Of a DNA stretch of 64,000 nucleotides, positions 16,633 through 25,342 are shown in pieces (the stretch's first letter is position 1; the number at the start of each line of letters is the position of its first letter). This DNA comes from Bog-1198 sp963727045 (GTDB lineage Bacteria > Pseudomonadota > Gammaproteobacteria > Steroidobacterales > Steroidobacteraceae). The position numbers and the translations under genes were made by a program. A model generated the notes under the pieces. The model worked only from the letters and a program-made list of their open reading frames with translations, ran no database searches and had not been told where the DNA came from. Location of the stretch: assembly GCA_963727045.1 (NCBI GenBank), contig CAVSES010000001.1, positions 372,001 through 436,000 on the forward strand. Reading direction: 5' to 3'.

Positions 16633-17349
16633 TCAACTCTCGAAGAACCCCATCTTCACGCCGGCCAGCTGCACCACGTCGTTGTCGTTGAGGCGCCGGG
16701 CCTGGGGACCGATCGGAACCCCGTTGACCTGCGGATAATCGTTTTCTTTGCCGCTGTCGACGTGCACGATGAAATAGCCTTCGGCGCGGCGGGTGATGGC
16801 CGCCACTTGCACACCGGGACGGCCGAGCGTGGTGAGCGCCTTCGTCAGTTCCAACTCGCGGCCCGCGAACGCGCCGCTCAGCACTTGAAGCTTCGCCTTC
16901 GGCAGGGCAGTGACATTATCCGGCACTCCGGGGCGCTTGGAGGCGACCGCCTTGGCCGCCTGATCCACCGCGACACCGACTCGCCGGATGCGCTCTTCGC
17001 CCTGCGAACTCGGCGTGATGACCATGGTCTTTTCGAATTCGTCCTGCTCGGCTTCGCCATCCTGGCTGTCGACGAAGCGCAGCTGGTGATGCCCGACGGT
17101 GATCACGTCACCGTGCTGCATGGCGTGCTTCTTGATCAGCTTCCCGTTGACATAGGTGCCGTTGGTGCTGTTCAAGTCCTCGAGGAATGAATCGTTCAGA
17201 ATGTTGATGATGAGCGAGTGATGGCCGCTCACCGCCGGATTGTCGATACGAATATCGTTGTCCGGGAGGCGCCCGATCGTATAGCGCTCTTTGTTCATGT
17301 TGTATTCCGCGAGGATCTGACCATCCAAGCTGAGCATCAGGCGTGCCAT
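16633..17349 (-). CDS. FHA domain protein (two FHA domains)
   Basis: 238 residues. FHA domains bind phosphothreonine. The N-terminal FHA (about residues 20-92) has YTIGRLPDNDIRIDNPAVSG and the NSTNGTYVNG loop, with the conserved Gly-Arg, Ser-Gly-His and Asn-Gly positions. A second, more divergent FHA-like domain (about 155-238) has TTLGRPGVQVAAITRR and QVNGVPIG. The linker carries EKTMVITP, whose Thr could be a target of the neighbouring kinase (inference). Last gene of the kinase-PP2C-FHA set, 15 bases after the phosphatase gene. Confidence 0.9.
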   Translation of the reverse strand: MARLMLSLDGQILAEYNMNKERYTIGRLPDNDIRIDNPAVSGHHSLIINILNDSFLEDLNSTNGTYVNGKLIKKHAMQHGDVITVGHHQLRFVDSQDGEAEQDEFEKTMVITPSSQGEERIRRVGVAVDQAAKAVASKRPGVPDNVTALPKAKLQVLSGAFAGRELELTKALTTLGRPGVQVAAITRRAEGYFIVHVDSGKENDYPQVNGVPIGPQARRLNDNDVVQLAGVKMGFFES

Positions 17350-17364
17350 TCAGACTCCCATTGA

Positions 17365-18189
17365 CTAACCGAACCATCCCAAGATTTTGTCAAATATACG
17401 CCGGTGCGCGGGGAACGGCTCGGCTACATGAGCCATGATGACCGACACATTGTCCCGCCCGCCATTATCGTTGGAGAGCTGTATCAATTGTTTAGCTACA
17501 GTATCAAGATTAGCACTAAAGGTGCTGATTGTTAAGTGAATATCCTCATCTTCAATCATGTCCGAAAGACCATCGGAACAGAGCACGTAGTAATCGGACT
17601 TCTGCACCGGCTCCTCGTGAATCTCGACTTCGACGTTTTGTTCCACCCCCAAGGCCCGGGTGACATAATTCTTGTTGGTCGCACGCTGCGCTTCCTGCTG
17701 CGAATAAAAGCCCCGATCCACCAGCTCCTGCAGCAGGGAATGGTCCAGGGTCATCTGCTCGAAGCGATTGTCGCGCAGGCGGTAAAGCCTTGAATCCCCG
17801 ACATGCGCGATCGACATTTTGTTGTCGTGAAACAAGCACGCCACCACCGTAGTGCCCATCCCTTCACATTGAGGCTGGGTCTTGGATGTGTGGTAGATGA
17901 TTTTGTTGGCTCTGTGAATCGCATCACGCAAGATGATGCTCGGGCGCGTCAATCCAGTCTCCGCGTCGGGCACGGAGAGGTCCTCGCGCATGATGGCGTC
18001 CCGAACCAGATTGATGATCGTCTTGACGGCGATGCCGCTGGCGACCTCGCCCGCATTGTAGCCGCCCATGCCGTCGGCCAAGACGAACAGACCGATGTCG
18101 GCCTCGGTGCCGATCATGTCCTCGTTGTGTTCGCGCACCTTCCCCGTGTCGGTCAGCGCCACACTCGTGATTTTCCCCTTCAAGCTCAT
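17365..18189 (-). CDS. PP2C-family protein serine/threonine phosphatase
   Basis: 274 residues from ATG 18189; a GTG at 18216 in the same frame would add nine residues and overlap the kinase gene. Metal-dependent phosphatase of the Stp/PppA type, with the metal-binding motifs HNED (about residues 20-23), LADGMGGYNAGE, CSDGLSDMI and GGRDNVSVI. It would reverse phosphorylation by the upstream kinase. No signal peptide or membrane segment is seen, so it is cytoplasmic. It lies between the kinase and FHA genes in one operon. Confidence 0.93.
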   Translation of the reverse strand: MSLKGKITSVALTDTGKVREHNEDMIGTEADIGLFVLADGMGGYNAGEVASGIAVKTIINLVRDAIMREDLSVPDAETGLTRPSIILRDAIHRANKIIYHTSKTQPQCEGMGTTVVACLFHDNKMSIAHVGDSRLYRLRDNRFEQMTLDHSLLQELVDRGFYSQQEAQRATNKNYVTRALGVEQNVEVEIHEEPVQKSDYYVLCSDGLSDMIEDEDIHLTISTFSANLDTVAKQLIQLSNDNGGRDNVSVIMAHVAEPFPAHRRIFDKILGWFG

Positions 18190-18202
18190 GCGCGTGTTCC
18201 AA

Positions 18203-19606
18203 TCATGGCATTCCACTCGGCATTCGCGACCGACATTCCTCCAGAGCGGCCGCCATTTGGGCCCCGGAGTCGAACCGCGTATCGGGATCTTTTGCCAGCG
18301 CGCGGTCGATTATGTCTTCGACGCAAGCGGGCAGGTCCGGCCGAAACGCGCGCAATCGCGGATGCGGAGCCTCCGCGATCTGCTGCATCAGCCCCGTCAT
18401 GGAATCAGCAGTGAAAGGAAGCTGGCCGGTCAACAACTGAAATAGGCTAACACCCAGGGAAAACAAGTCCGAGTGACCTGTCACAGTTCGTCCCTCGAGC
18501 TGTTCCGGCGACATGAAGGATGGCGTGCCGAGCACGATGCCCGTGCGGGTGCTGCCGGCGCCGGTAAGGCGGGCGATGCCAAAATCGGTGATTTTCAAGA
18601 CGTCGGTGGCCGGGTCGTACATCAGGTTCGCCGGCTTGATATCGCGGTGGACGACCTGCTGTTTGTGCGCGAATCCCAAGGCATCCGCCGTGCGGCCGAT
18701 GATTTCCAGCACCTTGCGGGGTTCCAGGAGACTGTCGGATTTCGCGTAGTCGCTCAAGTGCCGTCCCTTGAGATATTCCATCGCGATATAAGCGAGTCCG
18801 CGCTCTTCGCCGACATCATAGATGGTGACGATGTTCGGATGATTCAGACGACCCGCGGTCTCGGCCTCGCGAAAGAACCGCGAGCGCGCCTCGACCAGTT
18901 CAGCATCGCTGAATTCACTGGCGAGCGGGATCGCCTTGATCGCCACCATGCGGTTGATGGCGGTGTCCCTGCCCAGGTAGACGATCCCCATCGCGCCGCG
19001 TCCGATCTCCCGTTCGAGCTGGTAGCGGCCGAGACGCTGGGGTTCCGGCGCCGCGGTTGCGGAGGTGCCGTTGGCGCCGCCCGCGGCGGGCGGTTCCGCC
19101 GGGGTGGGAATTGCAAGGCTCCTATCCGGACGAGCCGCAGCCGCTTTCGGTTTGGCCCGCTCGGCGTCCATCAGGCGACGCAGCCGGGCGGCTACGTCGC
19201 GGTACGTGTTGTCAAAGCGCGCCAGATGGCGGTAGACGGCGGTGGCCTGCGGTCCGCGGCCGCGCTGTTCGAGCTGGGACCCGAGGGTGTACAGATCACT
19301 CAGCACGGTCGCGCTGGGTTTGCGGCCCTTCAGTTCGGCAAAACGCTGTTCGAAGTTGTCCAGGAGCCGCGCCGTGTCGGTGCCGACGGGTGTCGGGATC
19401 TTCGGCACGGGCGTCGCGGCGGCCGATGCGGCAAACCGGCACCACAGCAGCGCCGCGCTCCCGGCACACAACAAGACCCCTCCCGGGAGCCAAGCCCAGG
19501 TGTCCAGATGGGCCGGGCCCCGGAGCAATAGGCCGGCCACCAGGGTCGCCAAGCCCCCAATCGATGCGATCAGCCCAAATTTGCGCATGCAATAGACATA
19601 ATCCAA
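18203..19606 (-). CDS. membrane-anchored Hanks-type serine/threonine kinase
   Basis: 467 residues; MRKFG at 19588 is an alternative start. Unusually for this class, the membrane segments are N-terminal (about residues 9-29 and 36-57), followed by a helical region (about 75-145) and an Ala/Pro-rich linker. A complete kinase domain is C-terminal (about 190-455), with glycine loop EIGRGAMGIVYLG, VAIK lysine, catalytic HRDIKPANLM, ITDFGIARL and GTPSFMSPEQL. All key residues are present, so it should be an active RD kinase. It heads an operon with the PP2C phosphatase and the FHA protein, and is divergent from radA. Confidence 0.93.
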   Translation of the reverse strand: MDYVYCMRKFGLIASIGGLATLVAGLLLRGPAHLDTWAWLPGGVLLCAGSAALLWCRFAASAAATPVPKIPTPVGTDTARLLDNFEQRFAELKGRKPSATVLSDLYTLGSQLEQRGRGPQATAVYRHLARFDNTYRDVAARLRRLMDAERAKPKAAAARPDRSLAIPTPAEPPAAGGANGTSATAAPEPQRLGRYQLEREIGRGAMGIVYLGRDTAINRMVAIKAIPLASEFSDAELVEARSRFFREAETAGRLNHPNIVTIYDVGEERGLAYIAMEYLKGRHLSDYAKSDSLLEPRKVLEIIGRTADALGFAHKQQVVHRDIKPANLMYDPATDVLKITDFGIARLTGAGSTRTGIVLGTPSFMSPEQLEGRTVTGHSDLFSLGVSLFQLLTGQLPFTADSMTGLMQQIAEAPHPRLRAFRPDLPACVEDIIDRALAKDPDTRFDSGAQMAAALEECRSRMPSGMP

Positions 19607-19685
19607 CTCCAGAAGCCGCGCAGTATAGGTGATCGGGCCGCGCTAACTGCAATGCTAAGCTCACAATTCGACGCGAAGGAAGCCA

Positions 19686-21041
19686 ATGGCGAAGTCCAAA
19701 GAGGTCTTTATCTGCCAAAACTGCGGAGCAGATTCTCCGAAATGGCAGGGGCAGTGCCCGGGTTGCGGCGAATGGAACACCTTGCTGGCAGAGGTTTCCG
19801 ACGCAAACCCGCGCAAGAAGGCGGCATATCCGAGAAGCCCCCGGCCTGACCTGTCTTCGTCGCTGGCCGCGGAAGCCATCATCGAGCAGCCCCGCTTGGG
19901 CACCGGCTCGGCCGAACTCGACCGGGTGCTGGGCGGGGGTCTCGTGCCGGGCTCGGTCACCCTGATCGGCGGGGATCCCGGGATCGGCAAATCGACGCTG
20001 ATGCTGCAGGCGGCAGCGGCGCTGAATGGTCTGGCGCCCGTGCTGTACGCCACCGGCGAGGAATCCTTGACGCAGGTTGCGCTGCGGGCCCGGCGCCTCG
20101 GGCTGCACGCCGCCACGGCGCGCTTGATCGCCGAAACCCGGGTGGAGGACATCGTCGGTGCGGCGACGGGCCTCGCGGCCCGGGTGCTGATCGTGGATTC
20201 CATCCAAACCATGCATTCGGAGCGCATCGAATCGGCGCCCGGCGCGGTATCGCAGTTGCGCGAGTGCACGGCGGAGCTGGTGCGCTTCGCCAAGGCCACG
20301 GGCACCGCGGTGCTGTTGGTCGGCCATGTGACCAAGGAAGGGCAGATCGCGGGGCCCCGCGTGCTCGAGCACATGGTCGACACGGTTCTATATTTCGAGA
20401 GCGACACGGGCAGCCGCTTCCGTGTGCTGCGCTCGGTGAAGAACCGGTTCGGCGCGGCCAACGAGATCGGAGTGTTCGCCATGGCCGAGCAGGGCCTGCG
20501 TGAGGTCACGAATCCGTCCGCGATCTTCCTCTCGCGGCATTCGGAACCCGTGCCGGGCAGCGTCATCACGGTGATGCGCGAGGGGACGCGCTCGCTGCTG
20601 ATCGAAGTGCAGGTGCTGGCGGATGCGGCGTTGAGCGCCAATCCTCGCCGGGTGGCGGTCGGCATCGACGGCAATCGCCTCACGATGCTCTTGGCGGTGG
20701 CGCATCGCCACGCGGGGCTGCAGTTGCAGGGGCAGGATGTGTTCGCCAACGTGGTCGGCGGGGTGCGCCTGGCGGAGACGGCCGGAGACTTGGCCATCGT
20801 CATGGCCGCGCGGTCGAGCTTGCGCGATGCACCAGTGCCGAATTCTCTCATCGCATTCGGCGAGCTGGGCTTGGCCGGCGAAATTCGGCCCGTGCCCTTT
20901 GGCGAGGAGCGTCTGCGCGAGGCGGCGAAGCATGGCTTCAAATCGGCGGTGGTGCCGGAGGCGAATGTGCCGAAGCGGCCGCCCGAGGGCATGTCGGTTC
21001 GCGGGGTGACTCGTTTGAATCAGGCCCTCGACGCGCTGTAG
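19686..21041 (+). CDS. radA: DNA repair protein RadA
   Basis: 451 residues. RadA is a DnaB-like helicase that helps branch migration in recombination. N-terminal zinc finger CQNCGADSPKWQGQCPGCG (about residues 11-29), RecA-like ATPase with GGDPGIGKST (about 95-104), the family-specific KNRFG motif (about 252-256) and a C-terminal Lon-like domain. The SD AAGGAAG precedes the ATG. Divergently transcribed from the kinase operon. Confidence 0.96.
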   Translation: MAKSKEVFICQNCGADSPKWQGQCPGCGEWNTLLAEVSDANPRKKAAYPRSPRPDLSSSLAAEAIIEQPRLGTGSAELDRVLGGGLVPGSVTLIGGDPGIGKSTLMLQAAAALNGLAPVLYATGEESLTQVALRARRLGLHAATARLIAETRVEDIVGAATGLAARVLIVDSIQTMHSERIESAPGAVSQLRECTAELVRFAKATGTAVLLVGHVTKEGQIAGPRVLEHMVDTVLYFESDTGSRFRVLRSVKNRFGAANEIGVFAMAEQGLREVTNPSAIFLSRHSEPVPGSVITVMREGTRSLLIEVQVLADAALSANPRRVAVGIDGNRLTMLLAVAHRHAGLQLQGQDVFANVVGGVRLAETAGDLAIVMAARSSLRDAPVPNSLIAFGELGLAGEIRPVPFGEERLREAAKHGFKSAVVPEANVPKRPPEGMSVRGVTRLNQALDAL

Positions 21042-21066
21042 CGCTTGCCGACCCCAGTGGGCGGGC

Positions 21067-23004
21067 TCACTGCGGCGGCAACACCACCGCCGTCCTCGTG
21101 ATGCGGCCCAAAGAGGCGCCGTCTGCCGGATCAGCGATGACGACGTAGAACACCGCCTGATGTTTTCTCGACACGTTCGGAACAAGCTTGACGAACAGGC
21201 TGGCCATTTGGCTCCGATTCGACAGCAACTGGATCGTGCGCGCTTGGGCGACATAGTCGGCGTCGGGCAGGGCGGAAAGAGGTTCGGTCCACCACGCAAA
21301 GCTCGTGTCGCCGCCCGAACCGTTCAAGCGCCGGACATGGATTTCAGCGAAATTCTTCCGCGCGCCGACCCGATAGGACGCCGCAGCGATATTCAGCGTA
21401 TCGCGCGCCGGCACCCCGGATCTTGCGGTTCGCGGCGGCGACTGCGATGACGATGCCGACGGCGATGAGGATGCCGACGGCGATGAGGATGACGGCGGCG
21501 ATGAAGATGACGGCGGCAATGAGGACGGCACCGGCGATGAGGATGATGGCGGCAATGAGGATGGCGCCGGCGGTGGCGACGCTGATTGAGTTTGCACCAG
21601 CGTTGCGGGTTGCTGCGCAGCCTCCGGCCTCGCCGCCGTTTGTGAAACTGCGGCGCCGGTGAGCGCTTTCCTTTCAAACAGCTGTCGATTGAACAAAGCC
21701 GAGAACGCCAAACCGAATATCAGAGCCGCGAGCAGAACGGTGTTGCGCGGTACCCGCCGGTCCGCCGCCGGTTCCGGATGCAGTTGTGCAATCCAATCCC
21801 GGACCGAGATGGAGCGGTCCTCCCGCCGCCAGGCCAGACCTTTCGCCAAAGCCCGCCACTGGCGGCCCGTCAGTCCTCGGGGCCGCGGAGCCACCAGTCC
21901 AAGATCGCGCGCCTCGGTCGATTTGCAGCGTTGGAAGGGGTGCTGTCCCGCCAGCAGTTCATAGGAAACGCAGGCGATAGCATAGAGGTCGTCGCGTGGA
22001 TCGGCCCGCTGCCCTTCCAGAAGCTCGCAGCTCGCGTACGCCGGCGTCACCGCGCTCAAATTGACCCGTCGCGCCGTCTCCCCGCTCGGGGGCGGACGGC
22101 GAGAAGCGCTCGAGGCTCCAAAATCGAGGATGCGGACCTCGCCCGACTTGGCGATCATGATGTTCTGCGGCTTCAAGTCTGCGTGCACCACATCGCGCGA
22201 ATGAGCGTGCGCAACTCCCGCCGCCACCTCTCGTATGATCGACCAGGCGCGCGCTCGCGACATGGACAGCGGATCTAGCTTTTCAATCACGCGGCTGAGC
22301 AATTCGCCCTCGAGGAATTCCATGGTGAAGAATTCGACTTCTCCATCCCGGTCGAGCTCGTACACCTTGACGATGTTGGGATGGGCGAGAGCCTGCGCGC
22401 AGTAGAACTCTCGACGCAGAGTCTGCAGCGTCTGCGGAAGCCCTCCGGCTTTTTCGTGAAGGATCTTGATCGCCACCAATCGATTGGATGGCGAAAGATC
22501 GCTGCGATATCGATCGACCGCTCGAAACACGGTGCCCATGCCGCCGCTGCCCAGCCGGCCTTCGATGACATACCGATCGCGCAGCACGCGGCCGGGTTCT
22601 GCGGCCGACTGCGGCAAGGGGGCGCCCCCACCGCTGCCCGTCTCCGGTTCGATCTCGATCTCGATCGTGTCACTGGGACCTGGTTCGGACGGGACCGCAG
22701 ACAACGCCGTGGCGGGAGGAAGGTCGACGGTCGTGCCGTAATCGAGAGCGCCGAGTTCTCGGCGTGCAATTTTCGACTCGATCGAGCGAAACAGCGCCGG
22801 CGGCATTTGGCCGCGCCGATATCGCTGATCGAGCAGTGCGACGACGCTCCACGCCGAGTCGGCGCCGGTCAGGCGGAAATTCGACAACTCGCGCATGAAG
22901 TCGTCTTCGCTGCACTCTCCGCGAATCAGCGCGTCGAGCCGCCGCTGCCATATCGAGTCGGGCGGCGGCGCGGTCTCCTCTCTTCGTGTAATGATTTCGC
23001 TCAT
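21067..23004 (-). CDS. serine/threonine kinase with degenerate HRD motif, Ser/Pro linker and Calx-beta-like domain
   Basis: 645 residues from ATG 23004; the open frame continues upstream to 23079. An N-terminal helical region (about 15-90) precedes the kinase domain (145-405) with GRLGSGGMGTVF, VAIK (Lys180), VVHADLKPQN where the usual HRD Arg is Ala, and ILDFGASS. One membrane segment (about 421-439) follows, then a Ser/Pro-rich linker (about 475-525) encoded by an 18-base tandem repeat. The extracytoplasmic tail (about 535-627) resembles a Calx-beta domain: a VGARKNFAEIHVRR strand, a DADY motif and VFYVVIADP where Calx-beta has E-x-F-x-V-x-L-x-N/D-P. The Calx-beta call is by eye. Non-RD kinases can still be active. 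Confidence 0.85.
   Translation of the reverse strand: MSEIITRREETAPPPDSIWQRRLDALIRGECSEDDFMRELSNFRLTGADSAWSVVALLDQRYRRGQMPPALFRSIESKIARRELGALDYGTTVDLPPATALSAVPSEPGPSDTIEIEIEPETGSGGGAPLPQSAAEPGRVLRDRYVIEGRLGSGGMGTVFRAVDRYRSDLSPSNRLVAIKILHEKAGGLPQTLQTLRREFYCAQALAHPNIVKVYELDRDGEVEFFTMEFLEGELLSRVIEKLDPLSMSRARAWSIIREVAAGVAHAHSRDVVHADLKPQNIMIAKSGEVRILDFGASSASRRPPPSGETARRVNLSAVTPAYASCELLEGQRADPRDDLYAIACVSYELLAGQHPFQRCKSTEARDLGLVAPRPRGLTGRQWRALAKGLAWRREDRSISVRDWIAQLHPEPAADRRVPRNTVLLAALIFGLAFSALFNRQLFERKALTGAAVSQTAARPEAAQQPATLVQTQSASPPPAPSSLPPSSSSPVPSSLPPSSSSPPSSSSPSASSSPSASSSQSPPRTARSGVPARDTLNIAAASYRVGARKNFAEIHVRRLNGSGGDTSFAWWTEPLSALPDADYVAQARTIQLLSNRSQMASLFVKLVPNVSRKHQAVFYVVIADPADGASLGRITRTAVVLPPQ
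21452..21577. repeat. 18-bp tandem repeat (seven units) inside the kinase gene
   Basis: Seven consecutive 18-base units of the form gatgNcgRcggcRatgaR on the plus strand; units 1 and 2 are identical and the later ones diverge. Read on the minus strand they encode the Ser/Pro linker between the membrane segment and the outer domain of the kinase. All copies are multiples of three, so copy-number change would lengthen or shorten the linker without breaking the frame. Confidence 0.85.
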
Positions 23005-23160
23005 AAAAATCATCCGCCCCGGGGCGCGTGTCTCGCCAGTTTGCGGTAAGAACCGTTGTCTGTGAAGCTTGGCGCGCAATCACTCACGCGCCGCTCCACG
23101 CTGACGAAGCACTTATGTAAAAGGGTACGACGCTCGGTGCCCGGGGGCCACCGCCGGCTC

Positions 23161-24429
23161 CTAGCGCGCCTCGGGGGGCCTGATGCGCACGGTTTTTATC
23201 GCGTTGTCCCCGGTCTGCAGCACCTCCAGCATGTAATTCGCCAGTTTCAGCGTGGTGCCGGGCTCGGGGATGGTCTCCAGGAACTCGACTATCAGTCCGT
23301 TCAACGTCTTCGGGCCGTCAGTCGGCAGGTTCCAGCGCATGGACCGATTGAGCGCGCGGATGGTCGCGGAGCCATTGGCCACGAAGCTGCCGTCGGCGTC
23401 CGGATGCACGTCCTTGTGCATCATCGTCGCCGGATCCGTCGTGAATTCGCCGACAATCTCCTCGAGTATGTCCTCGAGCGTGACCAGGCCCTGAATATCG
23501 CCGTATTCGTCGACCACGAAGGCCATGCGGCGCTTGTCGCGCTGAAAATTCACCAACTGCGTATTGAGAGTCGTCCCCGAGGGGACGAAGTACGCCTCGC
23601 GCGCACCGGCCGCCTCGATCAACGCTTCGCGATCCAGACGTCCTCGCGCGAGCTCATGAACGACCTGCTTCATGTGCAGTACGCCGATGATGCGGTCGAT
23701 TTCTCCCTGGTAGACCGGCAATCGCGTGTGCTGGCTCTGGCGCAGCTGCTCGACGATCCGGTCCCAGGCATCGTCGACATCGATCCCGACGATCTCATTG
23801 CGGGGCACCATGATGTCTTCCACGGTCGCGTTTTCCAGATCCAAGATGCTGACCAACATCTGTTGGTGGCGATGCGGAATCATTGCACCGGCCTCCGCCA
23901 CGACGGTGCGCAATTCTTCGCTGCTGAGGGAGTTCGAGGCCTGCTGCGGCGAGACTCCGAACAGCCGTAGCACACCATTCGCCATCAAGTTGGTGGCCCA
24001 AACGAAGGGATACAGCACAAGGAGCAGGGGCGCGTAGATGTAGGCGGCGGGAAGGGCGAGCCGTTCAGGGTGCAAGGCTCCGAATGTCTTGGGCGCGACC
24101 TCACAGAAGATCAGCAGCACCAGGGTCAGCGCCGCGGCTCCGAACGCGACCAGGAATTCCCCTCCCATGCGCAGGGCGATGAATTCCACCAGCATCGGCG
24201 CCGCGACATTGACGAGGGTGCTCAAGAATAGAATCAGGCCGATCAGCCGGTCCGGATGAGCGAGGAGTTTCTCCGCGAGCCGCGCACCGCGATGCCCCTC
24301 TTTGGCGCGATGCCTGAGCCGATAGCGGTTGAGGCTCATGAGCGCGGTTTCGCTGCCGGCAAAGAAAGCGGCGAGGACCAGCAATGCCGCCAACGCGCCG
24401 AAGAGCAAACCTAATGAGGGATGTGGCAT
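23161..24429 (-). CDS. corB: CorB-type transporter (CNNM/HlyC-CorC family, YfjD)
   Basis: 422 residues. Three to four membrane helices in the N-terminal DUF21 domain (about 1-190), with GSETALMSLNRYRLRH and VNVAAPMLVEF, followed by a CBS-domain pair with VEDIMVPRNEIVGID and FVVDEYGDIQGLVTLEDILEE. A C-terminal CorC/HlyC domain ends the protein. The family is implicated in Mg2+ transport. It lies downstream of ypjD and near ffh, as yfjD does in E. coli. The 156-base gap to the kinase gene holds no coding signal that I can see. Confidence 0.9.
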   Translation of the reverse strand: MPHPSLGLLFGALAALLVLAAFFAGSETALMSLNRYRLRHRAKEGHRGARLAEKLLAHPDRLIGLILFLSTLVNVAAPMLVEFIALRMGGEFLVAFGAAALTLVLLIFCEVAPKTFGALHPERLALPAAYIYAPLLLVLYPFVWATNLMANGVLRLFGVSPQQASNSLSSEELRTVVAEAGAMIPHRHQQMLVSILDLENATVEDIMVPRNEIVGIDVDDAWDRIVEQLRQSQHTRLPVYQGEIDRIIGVLHMKQVVHELARGRLDREALIEAAGAREAYFVPSGTTLNTQLVNFQRDKRRMAFVVDEYGDIQGLVTLEDILEEIVGEFTTDPATMMHKDVHPDADGSFVANGSATIRALNRSMRWNLPTDGPKTLNGLIVEFLETIPEPGTTLKLANYMLEVLQTGDNAIKTVRIRPPEAR

Positions 24430-24441
24430 CAGATTGGGGGC

Positions 24442-25236
24442 CTAGCCCCAATGCCGCCCGAGCATATCCTCGAGGACGAACTTCACTCCAAAATATGCCA
24501 CCGCCAAAACTCCGAAGCCGCTCAAGGTCCACCGCACCGCCGAACGGCCCCGCCATCCGAACCTGACCCGCCCGATCAAAAGGACGCCGAACAGAAGCCA
24601 GGCAATCAGGGACAGGATGGTCTTTTGCACCAGGTTCTGCGTGAACAGATTGGTGACGAAAACGAAGCCCGTGAACAGCGCCAGCGTCAGCAGCCCGAAA
24701 CCCGCCGTGATCAGACGAAACATGAGGCTCTCGAGGGCATCGAGAGGCGGCATGCCGCTCGGCAACCCGGCGATTCGCCGCGTGCGCAGGCGTCGATCGA
24801 GGAACACCAGCAGCAGCGCCGTGACCGCCGCCGCGAACAGCAGGGCGGCCGCCCCCATGGAGAGCAGGATGTGCGCGGTGAGCTCCCACCCGGGTGCGGA
24901 CGCCTCGGCATAGGTGCGGCCGGCGCCGGTCACCGCCGCTCCGACGGCGGCGCTCCCCAACAGGATCGCGCCGAGCACGCGATACTGCTTCTCGATCGAG
25001 ATCAGGCAGGCGAGCACCGCAAGGCTCCAAGCGAGCAAGGAGATCGCCTCGGGCAGGCCGATGGAAAAAGGCCCATTGACGCGCATGGTGTGCATGATGG
25101 CGTCGGTGTGGCCGACGAGCGCGATCAGGATCAGGAGCCACGCGAGAGCTTCCAGCCGCGGCTTGTTCACGCTGCGCAGCATGGCCCACGCGCTGGCGGT
25201 ATAGAGCAATAACAACGTGGCGGCGGCGAGAATCAC
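24442..25236 (-). CDS. ypjD: YpjD-like inner membrane protein (CcsA/cytochrome c assembly family)
   Basis: 264 residues from GTG 25236, close to the usual YpjD length. Eight or so hydrophobic helices carry the CcsA-like core; motifs include HILLSMGAAALLF with the family's conserved His. E. coli YpjD is linked to CorB-dependent Mg2+ resistance, and the two genes are neighbours here. The start is uncertain: the frame is open to a TTG at 25290 that has no SD, and an ATT at 25266 has a strong GGAGG five bases upstream. Confidence 0.85.
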   Translation of the reverse strand: MILAAATLLLLYTASAWAMLRSVNKPRLEALAWLLILIALVGHTDAIMHTMRVNGPFSIGLPEAISLLAWSLAVLACLISIEKQYRVLGAILLGSAAVGAAVTGAGRTYAEASAPGWELTAHILLSMGAAALLFAAAVTALLLVFLDRRLRTRRIAGLPSGMPPLDALESLMFRLITAGFGLLTLALFTGFVFVTNLFTQNLVQKTILSLIAWLLFGVLLIGRVRFGWRGRSAVRWTLSGFGVLAVAYFGVKFVLEDMLGRHWG

Positions 25237-25327
25237 GGTTGGCCTGGGAGCGCGAAGGGCCTCAATGACGACCTCCAGATAATGACACAAGCTGCCAATG
25301 AGCGCCTAGCCGCCGGGAAATTCGAAC

Positions 25328-25333
25328 TATAAT
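25328..25333 (+). promoter_or_regulatory. candidate -10 element of ffh (possible leaderless start)
   Basis: A perfect TATAAT lies only nine bases before the ffh ATG at 25343. Initiation 6-8 bases downstream would put the RNA 5' end within about four bases of the ATG. No SD is visible before the ATG. The -35 region (25305-25310, cctagc) does not match the consensus, so support is moderate. Confidence 0.4.
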
Positions 25334-25342
25334 ATCGGCGCC

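Noticed and set aside
21452..21577. Possible CRISPR-like array
   Set aside because: Units are 18 bases with no spacers and lie in frame within a coding region, so this is a minisatellite.
23080..23160. Possible terminator (CGGTG/CACCG hairpin) after corB
   Set aside because: The stem is short and no T-run follows directly; too weak to list.
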